Source: Candidatus Caldarchaeum sp.
GTDB lineage: Archaea; Thermoproteota; Nitrososphaeria_A; Caldarchaeales; Caldarchaeaceae
NCBI GenBank assembly: GCA_025054515.1
Contig: JANWZT010000068.1
Coordinates: 1-6,538 of the forward strand
DNA length: 6,538 nt
Direction of reading: 5' to 3'
Shown: positions 5,421-6,538 of the stretch, in pieces
Layout of the letters: the number at the start of each line of letters is the position of its first letter
Numbering within the stretch: the stretch's first letter is position 1
Position numbers and translations under genes: made by a program
Notes under the pieces: model-generated
The model's input: the letters and a program-made list of their open reading frames with translations, nothing else
Database searches by the model: none
What the model was told of the DNA's origin: nothing

Positions 5421-6494
5421 ATGCCCAAAGTCAAGGTCGCCATCATCGGTGTTGGTAACTGTGCTTCCGCCCTAGTCCAAGGCGTCTTCTACTACAGGGA
5501 TGCTCCCGACGATGCTTTCATTCCGGGGTTGATGCATCCACGGCTCGGCGGATATCACGTGGGCGACATCGAATTCGTCGCGGCCTTCGATATCGACAAG
5601 AATAAAGTCGGGCTCGACTTGTCCAAGGCCATTTTCCAAAAGCCTAACTGCACGCTCAAATTTGCTGACGTGCCTCATCTCGGCGTCGAAGTCATGCGTG
5701 GAATGACACACGACAGTTTGGGTAAATATCTCCGGGATGTCGTGGTCAAGCATGATTCGCCGACGGTTGATGTAGCGGATGTTTTGAAAAGCACGGGAGC
5801 GGATGTCGTCGTGAATTTCCTCCCAGTCGGAAGCGAATCCGCGACCAAATGGTACGTAGAGCAGGCCTTGATGGCTGGAACTGGCTTTGTCAACGGAATC
5901 CCGGTCTTCATAGCACGGGAAAAAAGATGGCAGGAAGTTTTCGCCAAACGCAACATACCGCTGATAGGCGACGATGTAAAATCTCAAGTGGGGGCCACTA
6001 TTCTCCACAGGGTTTTGACCAAGCTCTTCGTCGACCGCGGTGTAAAAATAGAAAGAAGCTATCAGCTCAACTTCGGCGGCAACACCGACTTCCTCAACAT
6101 GCTCGAAAGGGAAAGGCTGCAGTCCAAAAAGATTTCCAAAACCCAGGCCGTCACCTCCCTCATTCCATACGAAATCGCCGATGAAAACATCCACATAGGC
6201 CCGAGCGACTACGTTCCGTGGCTTGAAGACAGAAAATGGGCCTACATCCGTCTGGAAGGCACGGCCTTTGGGAGCGCGCCGCTCAACGTAGAGGTTAAGC
6301 TCGAAGTCTGGGACAGCCCAAACTCCGCGGGAGTCGTCATCGATGCCGTCAGATGCATCAAAATCGCCAAAGATAGAGGAATCGGCGGAGTCTTGGAAGG
6401 GCCTTCAGCCTATTTCATGAAGTCGCCGCCGAAACAGTATCCCGACGAAGTCGCCAAACAGATGGTAGAAGATTTCGTAGCTGGAAAAGATTAG
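5421..6494 (+). CDS. ino1: myo-Inositol-1-phosphate synthase (Ino1/MIPS)
   Basis: This NAD-dependent enzyme converts D-glucose 6-phosphate to 1L-myo-inositol 1-phosphate. In archaea the product feeds inositol phospholipid head groups and, in some thermophiles, di-myo-inositol phosphate solutes. The 357 residues match the compact archaeal/actinobacterial form, not the ~530-residue eukaryotic one. The N-terminal Rossmann motif is AIIGVGNCASALVQG (7-21), with an acidic AFDID end at 55-59. The second NAD-contact region is VVNFLPVGSES (130-140). The catalytic tetramerisation domain shows GDDVKSQVGAT (183-193, K187), NFGGNTDFLNM (217-227), and VKLEVWDSPNSAG (292-304, with K293 and D299). The chain continues through AVRCIKIAKDRGIGG (309-323, with K314). 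The dinucleotide-binding part is re-formed by the C-terminal strand and helix, as usual for the family. The ATG follows a well-placed TATA box without a Shine-Dalgarno sequence. The stop may overlap the end of a convergent minus-strand gene. Confidence 0.95.
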   Translation: MPKVKVAIIGVGNCASALVQGVFYYRDAPDDAFIPGLMHPRLGGYHVGDIEFVAAFDIDKNKVGLDLSKAIFQKPNCTLKFADVPHLGVEVMRGMTHDSLGKYLRDVVVKHDSPTVDVADVLKSTGADVVVNFLPVGSESATKWYVEQALMAGTGFVNGIPVFIAREKRWQEVFAKRNIPLIGDDVKSQVGATILHRVLTKLFVDRGVKIERSYQLNFGGNTDFLNMLERERLQSKKISKTQAVTSLIPYEIADENIHIGPSDYVPWLEDRKWAYIRLEGTAFGSAPLNVEVKLEVWDSPNSAGVVIDAVRCIKIAKDRGIGGVLEGPSAYFMKSPPKQYPDEVAKQMVEDFVAGKD

Positions 6495-6538
6495 GCCGAT
6501 ACAGGCTCGAACGGACTTTCGCCGAAAACTTCTCCCAG
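6491..6538 (-). CDS. Possible C-terminal end of a convergent gene running off the window
   Basis: On the minus strand a frame entering from the right edge is open for 15 codons and reads LGEVFGESPFEPVSA before a TAA at 6493-6491. It would overlap the last four bases of ino1. The composition is plausible for a protein tail, but 45 bases are too few to identify a family, and other minus-strand frames are also open here. Weak call. Confidence 0.25.
   Translation of the reverse strand: MGEVFGESPFEPVSA

Noticed and set aside
1..6538. CRISPR array, insertion sequence, tRNA/rRNA gene or defence system.
   Set aside because: No regularly spaced repeats, transposase motifs, terminal inverted repeats, cloverleaf-like segment or defence protein family were seen; gaps between genes are all short.

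Overview
The window looks like chromosomal DNA from an archaeon, most likely a thermophilic member of the Thermoproteota. The evidence is an archaeal-type threonyl-tRNA synthetase, a ribosomal protein L39e gene (found only in archaea and eukaryotes), a 3-hydroxyacyl-CoA dehydrogenase fused to an enoyl-CoA hydratase in the archaeal domain order, a compact inositol-1-phosphate synthase, and TATA-like boxes placed about 25-33 bases before start codons that have no Shine-Dalgarno sequence. The lineage is an inference. Gene content and style resemble Caldarchaeales/Aigarchaeota-like genomes, but nothing here proves it.

Layout. The + strand opens inside thrS (catalytic core and anticodon-binding domain; the N-terminus lies outside the window). 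A small unrecognised 88-residue ORF with a GTG start follows, and 12 bases after it comes a SufS-type cysteine desulfurase with a forced TTG start. A TATA box then precedes a 657-residue bifunctional 3-hydroxyacyl-CoA dehydrogenase/enoyl-CoA hydratase, also with a TTG start. Its stop codon directly abuts the stop codon of a small minus-strand gene at 4829-4978 that encodes ribosomal protein L39e (49 residues). L39e and a + strand PadR-family regulator are transcribed divergently from a short shared region (4979-5055). That region holds a near-symmetric TTTTAAA element flanked by a 10-base imperfect inverted repeat. A leaderless-looking myo-inositol-1-phosphate synthase gene completes the window, and a minus-strand reading frame may end against it at the right edge.

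The genes are mostly housekeeping and do not form one pathway: translation (thrS, rpl39e), sulfur mobilisation for Fe-S clusters or tRNA thiolation (sufS), CoA-thioester metabolism (the fusion enzyme), inositol lipid or solute synthesis (ino1), and one local transcription factor. I see no mobile element, CRISPR array, rRNA or tRNA gene, and no convincing new multi-gene system. The most useful observations are the small L39e gene, the candidate PadR operator in its shared promoter, the corrected padR start, and patchy within-gene strand asymmetry.
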